DNA of 64,000 nucleotides. Origin: Ardenticatenaceae bacterium (GTDB taxonomy: Bacteria > Chloroflexota > Anaerolineae > Promineifilales > Promineifilaceae). Position 1 is the first letter of the stretch. Every line of letters begins with the position of its first letter. Of this stretch, positions 46,720 through 55,281 are shown one piece after another. Below the pieces are notes generated by a model that worked only from the letters and a program-made list of their open reading frames with translations, did no database searches and had not been told where the DNA came from. The stretch lies in contig JACKCC010000013.1 in assembly GCA_020634245.1 (NCBI GenBank), positions 256,038 to 320,037 of the forward strand, given 5' to 3'. A program made the translations under genes and the position numbers.

Positions 46720-48342
46720 CTAATCTTGTTGTCTTTCATCGTCTCGCGGCAGCGAGAAGGTAAAGGTCGTGCCTGGCCCATCACTGTTATTACTGAACCA
46801 AATACGGCCGTTATGCGCTTCAATTATGGCTTTCGTCAAATACAAACCCAGTCCGGTCCCCTCCGTCTTGCGACTCAGAGCATTATCCAGCCGGGAAAAC
46901 TTTTGAAAAATACGCGGTTTTTCATGATCCGGGATGCCAATCCCTTCGTCGGATACCGAAACCGTTACGTGCTGGGGATGAACTTCACCCCACACTTTGA
47001 TCAAACCGCCATCCGGCGAATATTTAATCGCATTGCTCACCAGATTGTTCAAAACCTGGGTCAAACGGCGTTCATCACCGGTAACCGGCATAAAATCAGA
47101 CGGAAAATCAGTCCAAAATGTATGCTTTTCGGCCTGATTGGCAAACTTGCGCACCACCTTATCGGCCAGCCAGGGCAGCATCACCTCTTCGCTGATTTCC
47201 AGATGGAATGTACCCGCTTGCAGACGGGATGTTTCCAGCAAATTGTCAATCAAATCCGTCAGGTTATCGGCTTCTTCTTCGATGACCAGCAGCGAATCCC
47301 GCACCACTTCCGGCGACCAGTTGGCATCCTGACGGCGCAGTGTACCGGCATACCCTTTGATGATAGAAACCGGCGTCTTCAACTCGTGGCTGATGACGGA
47401 AATGAAGGTTTTTTGCAGCGCCTCTTCCTCGCGGTAACGGGTCAGGTCACGCACGTTGGCGATGATGTTGATCATACGGCCGTTCTCATCCACCAACGGC
47501 GCATACGTAATACCCAGACTGACCCGCTCACCATCCGCTTCCAGGTGATTGGCCTGTTTCGGCCGTTGCAAATCCCCTTCCACGTAAATGTGGGCCGCGC
47601 CCGGCAAAGGCCAGCCGTCGGCAATCGCATCATTCAAATCCGCTTTCGTTTTCAAAGAGCGCCACTGAATGACATCGTCATGATGCTGGCCAATCGCCTC
47701 CTCGGCCCACCAGCCGGTCATATGGCTCAATGCTTTGTTAAAAACCTGAATTTCTAAAGACGGGTCAAGGATCATAACACCGTCGGCGCTTTGTTCCAAA
47801 ATCGCGTCGAGGCGCTGCTTTTCATTGTTGATTTGCTGGTAAAGCTGGGCATTGCGCACGGCAATAGCCGCCTGCTCGGCAAAACTGCGCAGCAGAGACC
47901 GCGCATCCTCGACAAAATAATAATTACCCGATTGGAACACATAAATTAACCCGATGACTTCGCCGCGGCTGACCAACGGCAGGCGGATCGCCTGGGTTAA
48001 CCCCAAATTGGCTTTACCCATCACCTCACGCAGCCGGCGGCCTAATTCCTGAGCCGCATCTTCTTCCTCGCCCTCTCCGTCCTGACGGGGCAGTTCTTGC
48101 AGCAGCGGCGCAAAATGATCGACTAAATCGGGCGGGATGCCGTAAACAGCCGCTACCCGCAGACGCCTAGTTCCCGGTTCCGCCAACGCAATCAACCCGG
48201 CCCGGCCGGACACAAACTCCACCGACGCCTTGAGAATGACGCGCAGGAGATCGTGCAGGTCTAATTCGGCCGTTAACGCCCGGCTAATGGCCAGCAAATA
48301 CTCCCGCTGCAAAATACGAATATCAACTAATGCTCTTGCCAT
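46720..48342 (-). CDS. GAF-PAS sensor histidine kinase
   Basis: A 540-aa soluble histidine kinase. GAF domain about 10-170 (LLRVILKASVEFVSGRAGLI, QAIRLPLVSRGEVIGLIYVF), PAS about 175-315 (ILEQSADGVMILDPSLEIQV), H-box FISVISHELKTPVSIIKGYA, N-box NLVSNAIKYSP, G1 DEGIGI and G2 GTGLGLYLTKAII. There are no membrane segments, so it senses an intracellular signal. It is the first gene of a pair with the CpXC protein. No response regulator is adjacent. Confidence 0.93.
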   Translation of the reverse strand: MARALVDIRILQREYLLAISRALTAELDLHDLLRVILKASVEFVSGRAGLIALAEPGTRRLRVAAVYGIPPDLVDHFAPLLQELPRQDGEGEEEDAAQELGRRLREVMGKANLGLTQAIRLPLVSRGEVIGLIYVFQSGNYYFVEDARSLLRSFAEQAAIAVRNAQLYQQINNEKQRLDAILEQSADGVMILDPSLEIQVFNKALSHMTGWWAEEAIGQHHDDVIQWRSLKTKADLNDAIADGWPLPGAAHIYVEGDLQRPKQANHLEADGERVSLGITYAPLVDENGRMINIIANVRDLTRYREEEALQKTFISVISHELKTPVSIIKGYAGTLRRQDANWSPEVVRDSLLVIEEEADNLTDLIDNLLETSRLQAGTFHLEISEEVMLPWLADKVVRKFANQAEKHTFWTDFPSDFMPVTGDERRLTQVLNNLVSNAIKYSPDGGLIKVWGEVHPQHVTVSVSDEGIGIPDHEKPRIFQKFSRLDNALSRKTEGTGLGLYLTKAIIEAHNGRIWFSNNSDGPGTTFTFSLPRDDERQQD

Positions 48343-48525
48343 GACTCACTTTCAACCAATCCCGCCGATTTTAACATAGCCCAGTAGGCGAGGCGATTCC
48401 CAAAACATAAGGGATACATGAACAAGTTGTCATCAAATTCATCGGCAGGCCAGGGTGGCCAGCCTACGGTGTCATAAAGGGGCCTACCAGGCCCCAACTC
48501 GTGACATTGTTCTGTTTCAAAAAAG

Positions 48526-48555
48526 CTGAACCATTGGGCCATAGTTTGTTATAAT
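48526..48555 (+). promoter_or_regulatory. Probable promoter of the GNAT-cNMP gene
   Basis: TATAAT (48550-48555) with CTGAAC (48526-48531) 18 bp upstream. The -10 is perfect and the -35 weak. Confidence 0.5.
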
Positions 48556-48617
48556 GACCAAAATTTCAAGCATAAGTTTCGACAATAACACAGCTCCCTA
48601 TGAATCCCGTAAACATA

Positions 48618-48646
48618 GCGGGGATTAGTGAATCACTAATCCCCGC
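48618..48646 (+). promoter_or_regulatory. Perfect 13-bp hairpin in the leader of the GNAT-cNMP gene
   Basis: GCGGGGATTAGTG (48618-48630), loop AAT, CACTAATCCCCGC (48634-48646). It ends 7 nt before the GAGGAAA RBS. No U-run follows, so it is not a simple terminator. It could be an operator palindrome or a translation-control hairpin. Confidence 0.7.
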
Positions 48647-48667
48647 CAATAACGAGGAAATACCTTC

Positions 48668-50278
48668 ATGACCATCAACGTTCGCAGCGTCACTGAAGCC
48701 GATTTAGCAGCCGTCCGCAACCTGTTTTATCGCAGCTATGGCGAAGATTACCCCTACAAAGAGTTTTATAACGACGAATGGCTCAAACGCAGTATCTACC
48801 AGGACAGTTACCTCTTCCTGCTGGCCGAACTGGAGGGCCAGGTTGTGGGAACTGCTTCCGTTTACTTTGAAGTGGGCGCGTATTCCGATTTATGCGGCGA
48901 GTTTGGCCGGTTGGCTGTTGATCCTGACTGTCGGGGACAGGGCGTTGGCATGGCGCTGATGCAGGCCCGCCTTGATTTTGCCGAGCGGCGGCTGCACTTT
49001 GGCCTGACCGAATGCCGCACGGCCCATCCATTCGCCCAGCGCATTTCAGAGAAATTCAACCTGCGTCCCATCGGTTTTTTGCCGCAAAAAGTCTTGCTCC
49101 AGCAGCGCGAGAGTTTGATGATGATGGGCAAGGTCATGCGGCCGGCCCGCGAACTGCGCCGCAACAATCCGCGTGTCATCCCGGAAGCATTTTTGCTGGG
49201 GCAGCAGGCGCTGGAAAATACCGGCTTCAAACCTGACTTAATTGCTGTCGAAGATGCCGACGATTACCCTATTGGCACAGATTTTGCTGTGGAAGAACTG
49301 AAGGAATCCAGTCTGCCCTCGCTGCTGCGCATTGAGCGGGGGCGCTTGTCGCGCCGCCAAGTGTTTGGCAATTTGCAGTTGAGCTATGGCCTGTTCATGC
49401 TGGAGTCGCGCAATTCGCGGTATTTGGTGGCTAAAGATGACGGCCGTATCGTCGGTGCTATTGGTTTCACATTGGATGAAGTCGGTCGCAGCATCAAAGT
49501 CCTTGAACTGATTGATTTACGCGACGATGTGGCCGGTTTTTTGCTTAAAGAATTGGATAAATGGGCACGTAATAAATACAAGGCCGAATACATCGAAATC
49601 ACCGTCAGCGCTTACTGGCCCAACATCCAGCGCACGCTGAGCAACCTGGGCTTTGTGCCCGTCGCCTACTGCCCCTCGTTCGTGTTTCACGAAGTGGAGC
49701 GGCTGGACACCATCAAGATGGCCAAGCTGTATGTGCCCCTGGACATCGACAAGGCGCAGCTAACCGAGGACAGCCGGATCATTTTTGACCTGGTACGTCA
49801 TGGATTTGAAGAGAAACGGCTGGGCATCTCGGTGAACGAGACGACGCGCCATATGGCTATTTTTGATGGACTGGAGGAAGGGGAATTGACGAAAATTGCC
49901 GGACTATGCCGGGTTGTCGAGCGCGGTGTGGGTGACGTGATTTTGCGGGCGAAAGAGCGCGGAGATGTGTTTTACATGATCATGAACGGCCGTATGGACA
50001 TCTACAATCCTGATCACATCCTCATTGGTCACGTGGAAGCGGGCGATTTCCTGGGGGAGATTTCGCTGGTAGCCAATAAACCGTACAATGCAACGGCCGT
50101 TGCTGCCAGTAATGTGCGGCTCGTCGTCCTCAAACAAAAAGATTTTGAAGACCTGATTAACCGCTACCCGCGCATCGGCATGAAAGTGATGCGCAATATC
50201 GCTATTTCGGTAGGTGACAAACTCAATGCTCTGGGCGGGCGCTTCTCCCAGGCGCAAAATGACAGGTCGAGTGGGTAA
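48668..50278 (+). CDS. Double GNAT acetyltransferase with C-terminal cyclic-nucleotide-binding domain
   Basis: A 536-aa fusion. Residues 1-150 are a GNAT acetyltransferase (EFGRLAVDPDCRGQGVGMALM with the acetyl-CoA loop RGQGVG). Residues about 190-345 look like a second, degenerate GNAT (YLVAKDDGRIVGAIGFTLDE, AEYIEITVSAYWPNIQRTLSNLGFVP). Residues about 390-530 are a cNMP-binding domain (IFDGLEEGELTKIAGLCRVV, GDFLGEISLVANKPYNATAV). Mycobacterial KATms/PatA has a cNMP domain before one GNAT and acetylates proteins on cAMP signal; here the order is reversed and the GNAT doubled. A hairpin leader precedes it. A second stand-alone cNMP protein lies at 52065. Confidence 0.9.
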   Translation: MTINVRSVTEADLAAVRNLFYRSYGEDYPYKEFYNDEWLKRSIYQDSYLFLLAELEGQVVGTASVYFEVGAYSDLCGEFGRLAVDPDCRGQGVGMALMQARLDFAERRLHFGLTECRTAHPFAQRISEKFNLRPIGFLPQKVLLQQRESLMMMGKVMRPARELRRNNPRVIPEAFLLGQQALENTGFKPDLIAVEDADDYPIGTDFAVEELKESSLPSLLRIERGRLSRRQVFGNLQLSYGLFMLESRNSRYLVAKDDGRIVGAIGFTLDEVGRSIKVLELIDLRDDVAGFLLKELDKWARNKYKAEYIEITVSAYWPNIQRTLSNLGFVPVAYCPSFVFHEVERLDTIKMAKLYVPLDIDKAQLTEDSRIIFDLVRHGFEEKRLGISVNETTRHMAIFDGLEEGELTKIAGLCRVVERGVGDVILRAKERGDVFYMIMNGRMDIYNPDHILIGHVEAGDFLGEISLVANKPYNATAVAASNVRLVVLKQKDFEDLINRYPRIGMKVMRNIAISVGDKLNALGGRFSQAQNDRSSG

Positions 50279-50370
50279 AGAGAAACGGCCGTTTCCACTA
50301 GTAAGAAACGGCCGTTCACCAAATCAAACAATCACAAAATCAAATTGGCTCATGGGTAAAGAGTGTGCGT

Positions 50371-50413
50371 CAATGTGACAGTCACTTTTGAAGTGACTGT
50401 CACGTCTAGGCAA
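50371..50413. repeat. Dispersed GTGAC-type palindromic element, copy 4
   Basis: TGTGACAGTCACTTTTGAAG with TGACTGTCACGTCTAGGCAA; a perfect inner palindrome. It lies between convergent genes and matches 24926-24966 including the flanks. Two ACGGCCGT palindromes sit just upstream (50284 and 50308). Confidence 0.85.
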
Positions 50414-50440
50414 GTTTGCACACATTTCATAGTTGAGCCA

Positions 50441-51454
50441 TCAAATTTCAGCCGTCGAAGGATCAATCCCCGCCGCTTTTAAGGCTTTTTTGTAAGCCGA
50501 TACAGCCTTGGAATTAGCAATACGCGCCTGGCGTACCGCAGATGGATCCATATCATCGGTAATCTCAATTAATTCAGGTTTGGGCGGTAAATTAACCGCT
50601 CCAGCGGCAGGGGCCGCAGCTGGAGCCGGTGCAGCAGCGGCTGACGCGGCTGGCGCTGGAGCCGCCGCAGCGCTGGGATCAACCCCAGCGGCCTTCAGCG
50701 CCTTTTTATAAGCTGACTGCGCCTTAGAATTGGCAATGCGTGCCTTGCGAACCTCATCCGGCGACATATCGTCGGTAATCTCGATTAATTCTGGTTCCGG
50801 GACATTAACTGCCACCGGAGCGGGCGCCATTGCCGGTGCTGCCGCTGGAGCAGACGTAACCGTACCGGCGGTTTTAGCCGCTTTCATAGCTGCTGACTTG
50901 GCCTTGGCGTTGGCAATACGCGCCTTGCGAATATCCGCTGGCGACATATCGTCAGTCACTTCGATAATAGGGTAATCTTTGCCAGGAACCAACTCAATTT
51001 CGGCCTCGGCGGCCGGGGCAGCAGCCGCCGAAGCTGCCGGAGCAGCGGCCGCTGGCGGCGCGACGACAAAACCGGTGCGCAGCCCATCCCAACCATGGAA
51101 CGCCGCAATTTTAACGGCCGTTACCGGGTCACTGTCCACACCTTTCCAGGCTGTTTTTAACTCATTCGCCTCACCCAACCGGCCAATGCCGTTGTTGGCC
51201 CCGCGCGGCGCGGCAGCAGCTTGCTTGGCGGCCAGTTTACGCGCTTCCTGCATCTGCGCTTCATAATCAGCAGAGACGGGAATTTTATAGCCCATCGTCA
51301 AGGCCATGTTATATCCATTACTCATGCTGGCTTTTTCCATTTCTGTCCGATTTTGCTGAACAGTCCGGTCGAAAACGGCCGTTCCTTTTGCCAGAACAAT
51401 CCCGGCAACAATTATTACGATTATGGCTACAACGGCGATCAAAAAAATTGGCAT
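50441..51454 (-). CDS. Membrane-anchored protein with three TDDM repeats on Ala/Pro linkers
   Basis: A 337-aa protein. One N-terminal TM (PIFLIAVVAIIVIIVAGIVL) is followed by a helical region and then three copies of a 36-40 residue unit. The unit consensus is E-[LI]-I-E-[IV]-TDDM-x-P-x-x-[IV]-R-[KQ]-ARIAN-x-KA-x-SA. The copies are near 50870-50975, 50680-50800 and 50456-50575 and are joined by flexible Ala/Pro-rich linkers. The design recalls swinging-arm linkers of multidomain enzymes, but the repeat is not a lipoyl or peripheral subunit-binding domain I recognise. ATG 51454 has GAGGATG upstream. Its partner is unknown. Confidence 0.78.
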   Translation of the reverse strand: MPIFLIAVVAIIVIIVAGIVLAKGTAVFDRTVQQNRTEMEKASMSNGYNMALTMGYKIPVSADYEAQMQEARKLAAKQAAAAPRGANNGIGRLGEANELKTAWKGVDSDPVTAVKIAAFHGWDGLRTGFVVAPPAAAAPAASAAAAPAAEAEIELVPGKDYPIIEVTDDMSPADIRKARIANAKAKSAAMKAAKTAGTVTSAPAAAPAMAPAPVAVNVPEPELIEITDDMSPDEVRKARIANSKAQSAYKKALKAAGVDPSAAAAPAPAASAAAAPAPAAAPAAGAVNLPPKPELIEITDDMDPSAVRQARIANSKAVSAYKKALKAAGIDPSTAEI

Positions 51455-51830
51455 ATTGACATCCTCAACATTATTTAAACAATCTGCGACTCCCCCATTT
51501 TTCCCACCAACAGTGAACGGAACATTTAACTTTGGTTGGGGAATCAAAGACGTACATCACTAAAAATTCAGCCCGGTCATTATACATTTTGTAGCCAAAT
51601 TCTCAAACACGAATCAGGCAGACAAAGAACATTACAGTTTGGGCAGTGAGGCAGCACAGTATGACAAAAACCGGCAAGCACAAGCAGCCGGCCGTCCAAC
51701 GCAAAATACAAAAGTCACGCAGCAAATAGTTGACGACTGCCTGAACTTTTGTCACAATGAACTGTAGAAAAAATCAGTGTGGCAGAAGCATACAGATTGG
51801 CACGATTTCCAATTGAATCAAACAGGCAAG
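51455..51830. other. Intergenic region without a recognised gene
   Basis: Between the TDDM-repeat gene and the tRNA terminator there is only short inverted wording around 51540-51770. No supported gene, RNA or repeat element is seen. Confidence 0.5.
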
Positions 51831-51854
51831 AAAAAAGCCCGGGATGCCCGGGCT
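51831..51854 (-). terminator. Intrinsic terminator of the tRNA-Leu gene
   Basis: AGCCCGGG (51836-51843), loop ATG, CCCGGGCT (51847-51854). On the minus strand it is followed by TTTTTTC. Confidence 0.93.
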
Positions 51855-51866
51855 AAGTAAATCTGA

Positions 51867-51951
<85 letters not shown>

Positions 51952-51985
51952 GGGTAAGTTATAAACCACAACTCACGACTGCGGC

Positions 51986-52013
51986 ATTGTACCAATTCAA
52001 CCGCAAAAGTCAA
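51986..52013 (-). promoter_or_regulatory. Promoter of tRNA-Leu
   Basis: On the minus strand TTGACT (52013-52008), a 16-bp spacer and TACAAT (51991-51986), 35 bp before the tRNA 5' end. Confidence 0.75.
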
Positions 52014-52064
52014 CTTTTTACCAAACCGATTCTTTTCATATGGACCGGTTTTCAGGAGATAACA

Positions 52065-52502
52065 ATGTCTATTCCCAACTTATTGAAACGTGTACAGATG
52101 TTCTCCAATCTGAACGATGCGGAGCTGGAGCAAATAGCCGAAATCTGTGTGCAAAAGCAGGCTACCTCGGGCGAATTAATCCTGGAGCAGGACACAACGG
52201 GTACAGAAATGTACATTGTTGCCAATGGCTCTGTCGATGTGTATGTTCAAAGCGGCGAAGAAAGGCACAGCCTTGTCGTTTTGGGGAAAGGCCAGGTTAT
52301 CGGAGAAATGGCCTTGATTGACCAGGGTCACCGTTCGGCGTCAGTTCGGGCTACCAAGAATGGCGCTACTCTTTATTTGATTGAAAGTCAAAAGTTTTTC
52401 GATTTATGCAATGCCAACTACCACATTGGCTTTATCGTCATGCGCAATCTGGCCATTGATATTGCTTTCAAATTACGACATCGTAATCTAACTATCGCCT
52501 GA
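52065..52502 (+). CDS. Stand-alone cyclic-nucleotide-binding domain protein
   Basis: A 145-aa protein that is almost entirely a cNMP-binding (CRP-type) domain: LLKRVQMFSNLNDAELEQIA, the GEMALIDQGHRSASVRA phosphate-binding cassette and a short C-terminal helix. There is no DNA-binding HTH. It closely resembles the C-terminal domain of the GNAT fusion at 48668 (shared MRNLAIDIAFKL / MRNIAISVGDKL tail), so the two may descend from one module. ATG 52065 has CAGGAGAT upstream. A small gene follows 22 bp downstream. Confidence 0.88.
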   Translation: MSIPNLLKRVQMFSNLNDAELEQIAEICVQKQATSGELILEQDTTGTEMYIVANGSVDVYVQSGEERHSLVVLGKGQVIGEMALIDQGHRSASVRATKNGATLYLIESQKFFDLCNANYHIGFIVMRNLAIDIAFKLRHRNLTIA

Positions 52503-52524
52503 TAGCCACACGAGGAATTTAACA

Positions 52525-52749
52525 ATGAGTGAAGACAATGACACTATTTTTTACAAAGTAAGCTATGTGGTTTTGGGCGGCAAACACACGGGGGCAATTA
52601 TTAATGTGGACAAGAAGCCCGAAGTGGGTGATGAGGTCACATTTGACGACAATGTGTTTGAAATTATTGAGGTGATGGAGCTAATGCCGTCGGTTGGTAA
52701 TTTTGCTTTTTTGCACGCTACTTGCAAGTTTATTCGTGAAGCAGAGTAG
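52525..52749 (+). CDS. Small conserved protein next to the cNMP protein
   Basis: A 74-aa, acidic, beta-rich protein (FYKVSYVVLGGKHTGAIINV, VGDEVTFDDNVFEIIEVMEL) with no signal or membrane segment. GAGGAA precedes the ATG. It is probably co-transcribed with the cNMP-binding protein. The family is not recognised. Confidence 0.65.
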   Translation: MSEDNDTIFYKVSYVVLGGKHTGAIINVDKKPEVGDEVTFDDNVFEIIEVMELMPSVGNFAFLHATCKFIREAE

Positions 52750-52757
52750 TCGTTTTG

Positions 52758-52788
52758 CGTCATACATCATGCGTCAGGGATGACGTTT
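52758..52788. repeat. Short GTCAT/ATGACG phrase repeat between convergent genes
   Basis: GCGTCATACATCATGCGTCA followed by GGGATGACG. Same word family as at 16063, 20985 and 36547. Confidence 0.5.
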
Positions 52789-52817
52789 GAGGATTGAACT
52801 CTCCCGATTCTTCATCA

Positions 52818-53693
52818 TTAAGCCATGTTAATGGCATTGACTGCCAGTTTCCCGGCTTCTTCAAGGGCAGGTTTTTCCTGTCCTTTTGCGTTTATCCACC
52901 GGATGGCATACTGCTGTCCTAATTGATCGAGCGCCTGCCATAAATCAGCGTTGGCTACAGGATTGCCATCTTTTTTCTGCCAGGCGCGCCGCCGCCAACC
53001 GGGTATCCAGTTGGTGATACCCTGATATAAATAGTCGGATGTGGTGAAGATTTGCACGCTGCTGCCGCTGGGTAATAGTAACAGGCCTTCGATTACGGCC
53101 GTTAACTCCATCCGATTATTCGTAGTATCAAACGCCGACCCGCTGACCTGCTCCGTTTCACTCCCCTGCTCCAAAACCGCCCCCCAACCACCGGGACCGG
53201 GATTCCCTTTACACGAAGCCCGCACGTACAAACGGGGCACGTCATCCGAAATCTGGGCATCGGGTGTAATTTCCAGCCGGGCCTGGCGGGCCAGAGCGTC
53301 AACCCGCTCATTGTATTGATTGCCGGCGTGTCCTTTGACCCAGTGCCAGTTAATGTCGTGGCGTTTTACCAATGGCCAAAGTGCCCGCCATAAATCGGCG
53401 TTGGCCACCGGCTGGCCAGGCTTGTGCTGCCACTCCTTTTCGGCCCATTTTTCAATCCATTCGGTAATGCCCCGGCGCAAGTATTCGGAATCGGTATAGA
53501 ATTGGACTTGACACGGCCGTTTCAAAGCCCGTAACGCCTCAATCGCCGCTGTCAACTCCATCCGGTTATTCGTCGTATCTGCCTGATGACCGGTCAGCAC
53601 CTTCTCATGCCCACCAGACAGCAGCAGGGCTGCCCACCCCCCGATACCCGGGTTCGGGTCAGCCCCGCCGTCCGTATAAATCTCAACAACCAC
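52818..53693 (-). CDS. Double RNase HI (active N-terminal, degenerate C-terminal domain)
   Basis: A 291-aa protein with two RNase H folds. The first (1-140) is a complete RNase HI: Asp8, Glu46, Asp68, His122 and Asp132 fall in the contexts YTDGGADPNPG, RMELTAAIEAL, YTDSEYL, VKGHAGN and NERVDALA, so it should cut RNA in RNA-DNA hybrids. The second (about 150-291) repeats the pattern, but only the Glu196 counterpart remains; the others read Arg158, Thr218, Gln272 and no Asp. It may be a hybrid-binding or structural domain. It starts at GTG 53693, two bases after the FprA-type reductase stop, so it is translationally coupled. Confidence 0.9.
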   Translation of the reverse strand: MVVEIYTDGGADPNPGIGGWAALLLSGGHEKVLTGHQADTTNNRMELTAAIEALRALKRPCQVQFYTDSEYLRRGITEWIEKWAEKEWQHKPGQPVANADLWRALWPLVKRHDINWHWVKGHAGNQYNERVDALARQARLEITPDAQISDDVPRLYVRASCKGNPGPGGWGAVLEQGSETEQVSGSAFDTTNNRMELTAVIEGLLLLPSGSSVQIFTTSDYLYQGITNWIPGWRRRAWQKKDGNPVANADLWQALDQLGQQYAIRWINAKGQEKPALEEAGKLAVNAINMA

Positions 53694-53695
53694 GA

Positions 53696-55117
53696 TTAAC
53701 TTTCAACCGCCGGAACCTGGCTTTTGCCCAGAGCCGCTTTCATCTCTTCAACACTGGTAAACTTGACCCGTGGACGGCCGTTCTCCGCACCTCTGGCTTC
53801 TTCCAGCTCATTCAAGGACAACCAATCTTCATAAGTAAAGTAATCCGGCTGCCGCTCCTGAATCAAAGCCAGCACAGCCTCAGCCGCTGATGGAATCGGT
53901 TCCAGGACTTTGCCTTCCGCCAAATCATCCAGCATGTGCGTCACCGTTTCCAAAGCATCCGGCTTATTCGTGCCAATCACCCCGGACGGGCCGCGCTTAA
54001 TCCAGCCGCCTGTATACTCGCCCAGCACCGGTTCTTTGGTTTCCGGATTCATCACACGGCCTTCCTGGTTCAGGATCACGCCCCATTTATCATAAAATGG
54101 CACATCCGGCAGAGCCACACCCAGGTAGCCGACAGAACGAAATACCAGCCCGACCGGTATTTCCTCAAATTGATCCGTCGCCCGCGGCCGGGAACTGCCC
54201 GATTCCGTCTTGTACAATTCATTCTTGACCAGGCGCATCTTAACAATCTGGCCATTCTCATCGCCAATCAATTCCACCGGCGAAACCAGGAAACGCACGT
54301 GTACCCGGCGTGACTTACCTTGCAATTCCTTACCGGCATACGACTGGATGACCTCCACTGTACTCACCGTACCGCGATCCGCGTTTGCCAACTCCGCCTG
54401 GCTGATCTCATCCAGTTCAGCCTCTTCCGGCAGGGCGACAACTTCGGCATCCTCCATTTCGCCCAATTCTTTGATTTCCGGCGTCGTAAACTTGGCTTGA
54501 GCCGGGCCGCGCCGTCCCAGGATGTAAATGTCTTTAATCTTGCTCTGGCGCAATGCTTCCAGCGCATAATCGGCAATATCGGTTTTGGCCAACTCCTCCG
54601 GGGTGCGAGCCAAAATGCGGGCCACATCCATCGCTACGTTGCCAATACCGACAACGGCCGCACTCTCTTGCGACAAATCTACCTCATAGTCACGATAATC
54701 GGGATGGCCATTGTACCAGGCCACAAACTCGGTTGCCGGGTAACTCCCCTTCAACTCCTCGCCAGGAACACCTAATTGACGGTCAGTTTGGGCGCCGGTA
54801 GTGTACACAATCTGGTGATAATATTGGCGCAAATCAGCTACGGTGACGTGTTTGCCCAATTCCACGTTGCCAAAAAAGCGGAACCCAGGCTTTTGAGCGG
54901 TTTTGTCATACACCTTGGTCACCGATTTGATTTTTTGATGATCGGGGGCAACACCATACCGGACCAGGCCATAAGGTGTAGGCAGCCGTTCAAACATATC
55001 GACTTCGACAACCAGGTCTTTTCGCCGGAAAAGGTGTTCGGCCGTATAAAACCCGGTTGGTCCTGCACCAATAATGGCGACACGCAGCGGATTTGATTCT
55101 GTTCCTATTTTCGACAT
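53696..55117 (-). CDS. Ferredoxin-NADP+ reductase, FprA/adrenodoxin-reductase type
   Basis: A 473-aa FAD- and NADP-dependent reductase. FAD site VAIIGAGPTGFYTAEHLFRR; family motif FERLPTPYGLVRYGVAPDHQ; NADP site VVGIGNVAMDVARIL with LGRRGPAQAKFT. The C-terminal GWIKRGPSGVIGTNKPDA is diagnostic for the family. It passes electrons between NADPH and ferredoxin-like proteins in the cytosol. ATG 55117 has AAGGAGCTG upstream. The extra C-terminal 60 residues (PDYFTYEDWLSLNELEEARG) are usual in bacterial members. It is coupled to the double RNase HI gene downstream. Confidence 0.93.
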   Translation of the reverse strand: MSKIGTESNPLRVAIIGAGPTGFYTAEHLFRRKDLVVEVDMFERLPTPYGLVRYGVAPDHQKIKSVTKVYDKTAQKPGFRFFGNVELGKHVTVADLRQYYHQIVYTTGAQTDRQLGVPGEELKGSYPATEFVAWYNGHPDYRDYEVDLSQESAAVVGIGNVAMDVARILARTPEELAKTDIADYALEALRQSKIKDIYILGRRGPAQAKFTTPEIKELGEMEDAEVVALPEEAELDEISQAELANADRGTVSTVEVIQSYAGKELQGKSRRVHVRFLVSPVELIGDENGQIVKMRLVKNELYKTESGSSRPRATDQFEEIPVGLVFRSVGYLGVALPDVPFYDKWGVILNQEGRVMNPETKEPVLGEYTGGWIKRGPSGVIGTNKPDALETVTHMLDDLAEGKVLEPIPSAAEAVLALIQERQPDYFTYEDWLSLNELEEARGAENGRPRVKFTSVEEMKAALGKSQVPAVES

Positions 55118-55281
55118 CAGCAGCTCCTTTGAATGACTTGTACAGTTTTTAATAAATAAGCGGCACAGATCAACGCCAGCCACAGGTTGGCGTTTGCGAT
55201 TCATTTTGGGAATGTGCCGGTTGATTTTCAACAATAATGCTCCCCCTGCACCGGTACCCGGTTGTTTTTCAATGGCCGCTT

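Larger units (their letters stand above)
48343..48667. other. Divergent intergenic region with promoter and leader hairpin
   Basis: This 325-bp spacer contains short inverted words (GGCCTACCAGGCCCC near 48481), a TATAAT at 48550 and a long hairpin at 48618-48646. A 71-codon minus-strand frame here is not supported as a gene. Confidence 0.5.

Noticed and set aside
48327..48542. 71-codon minus-strand frame overlapping the start of the GAF-PAS kinase
   Set aside because: It contains short inverted words of the spacer, lacks an RBS and has no recognisable protein features.
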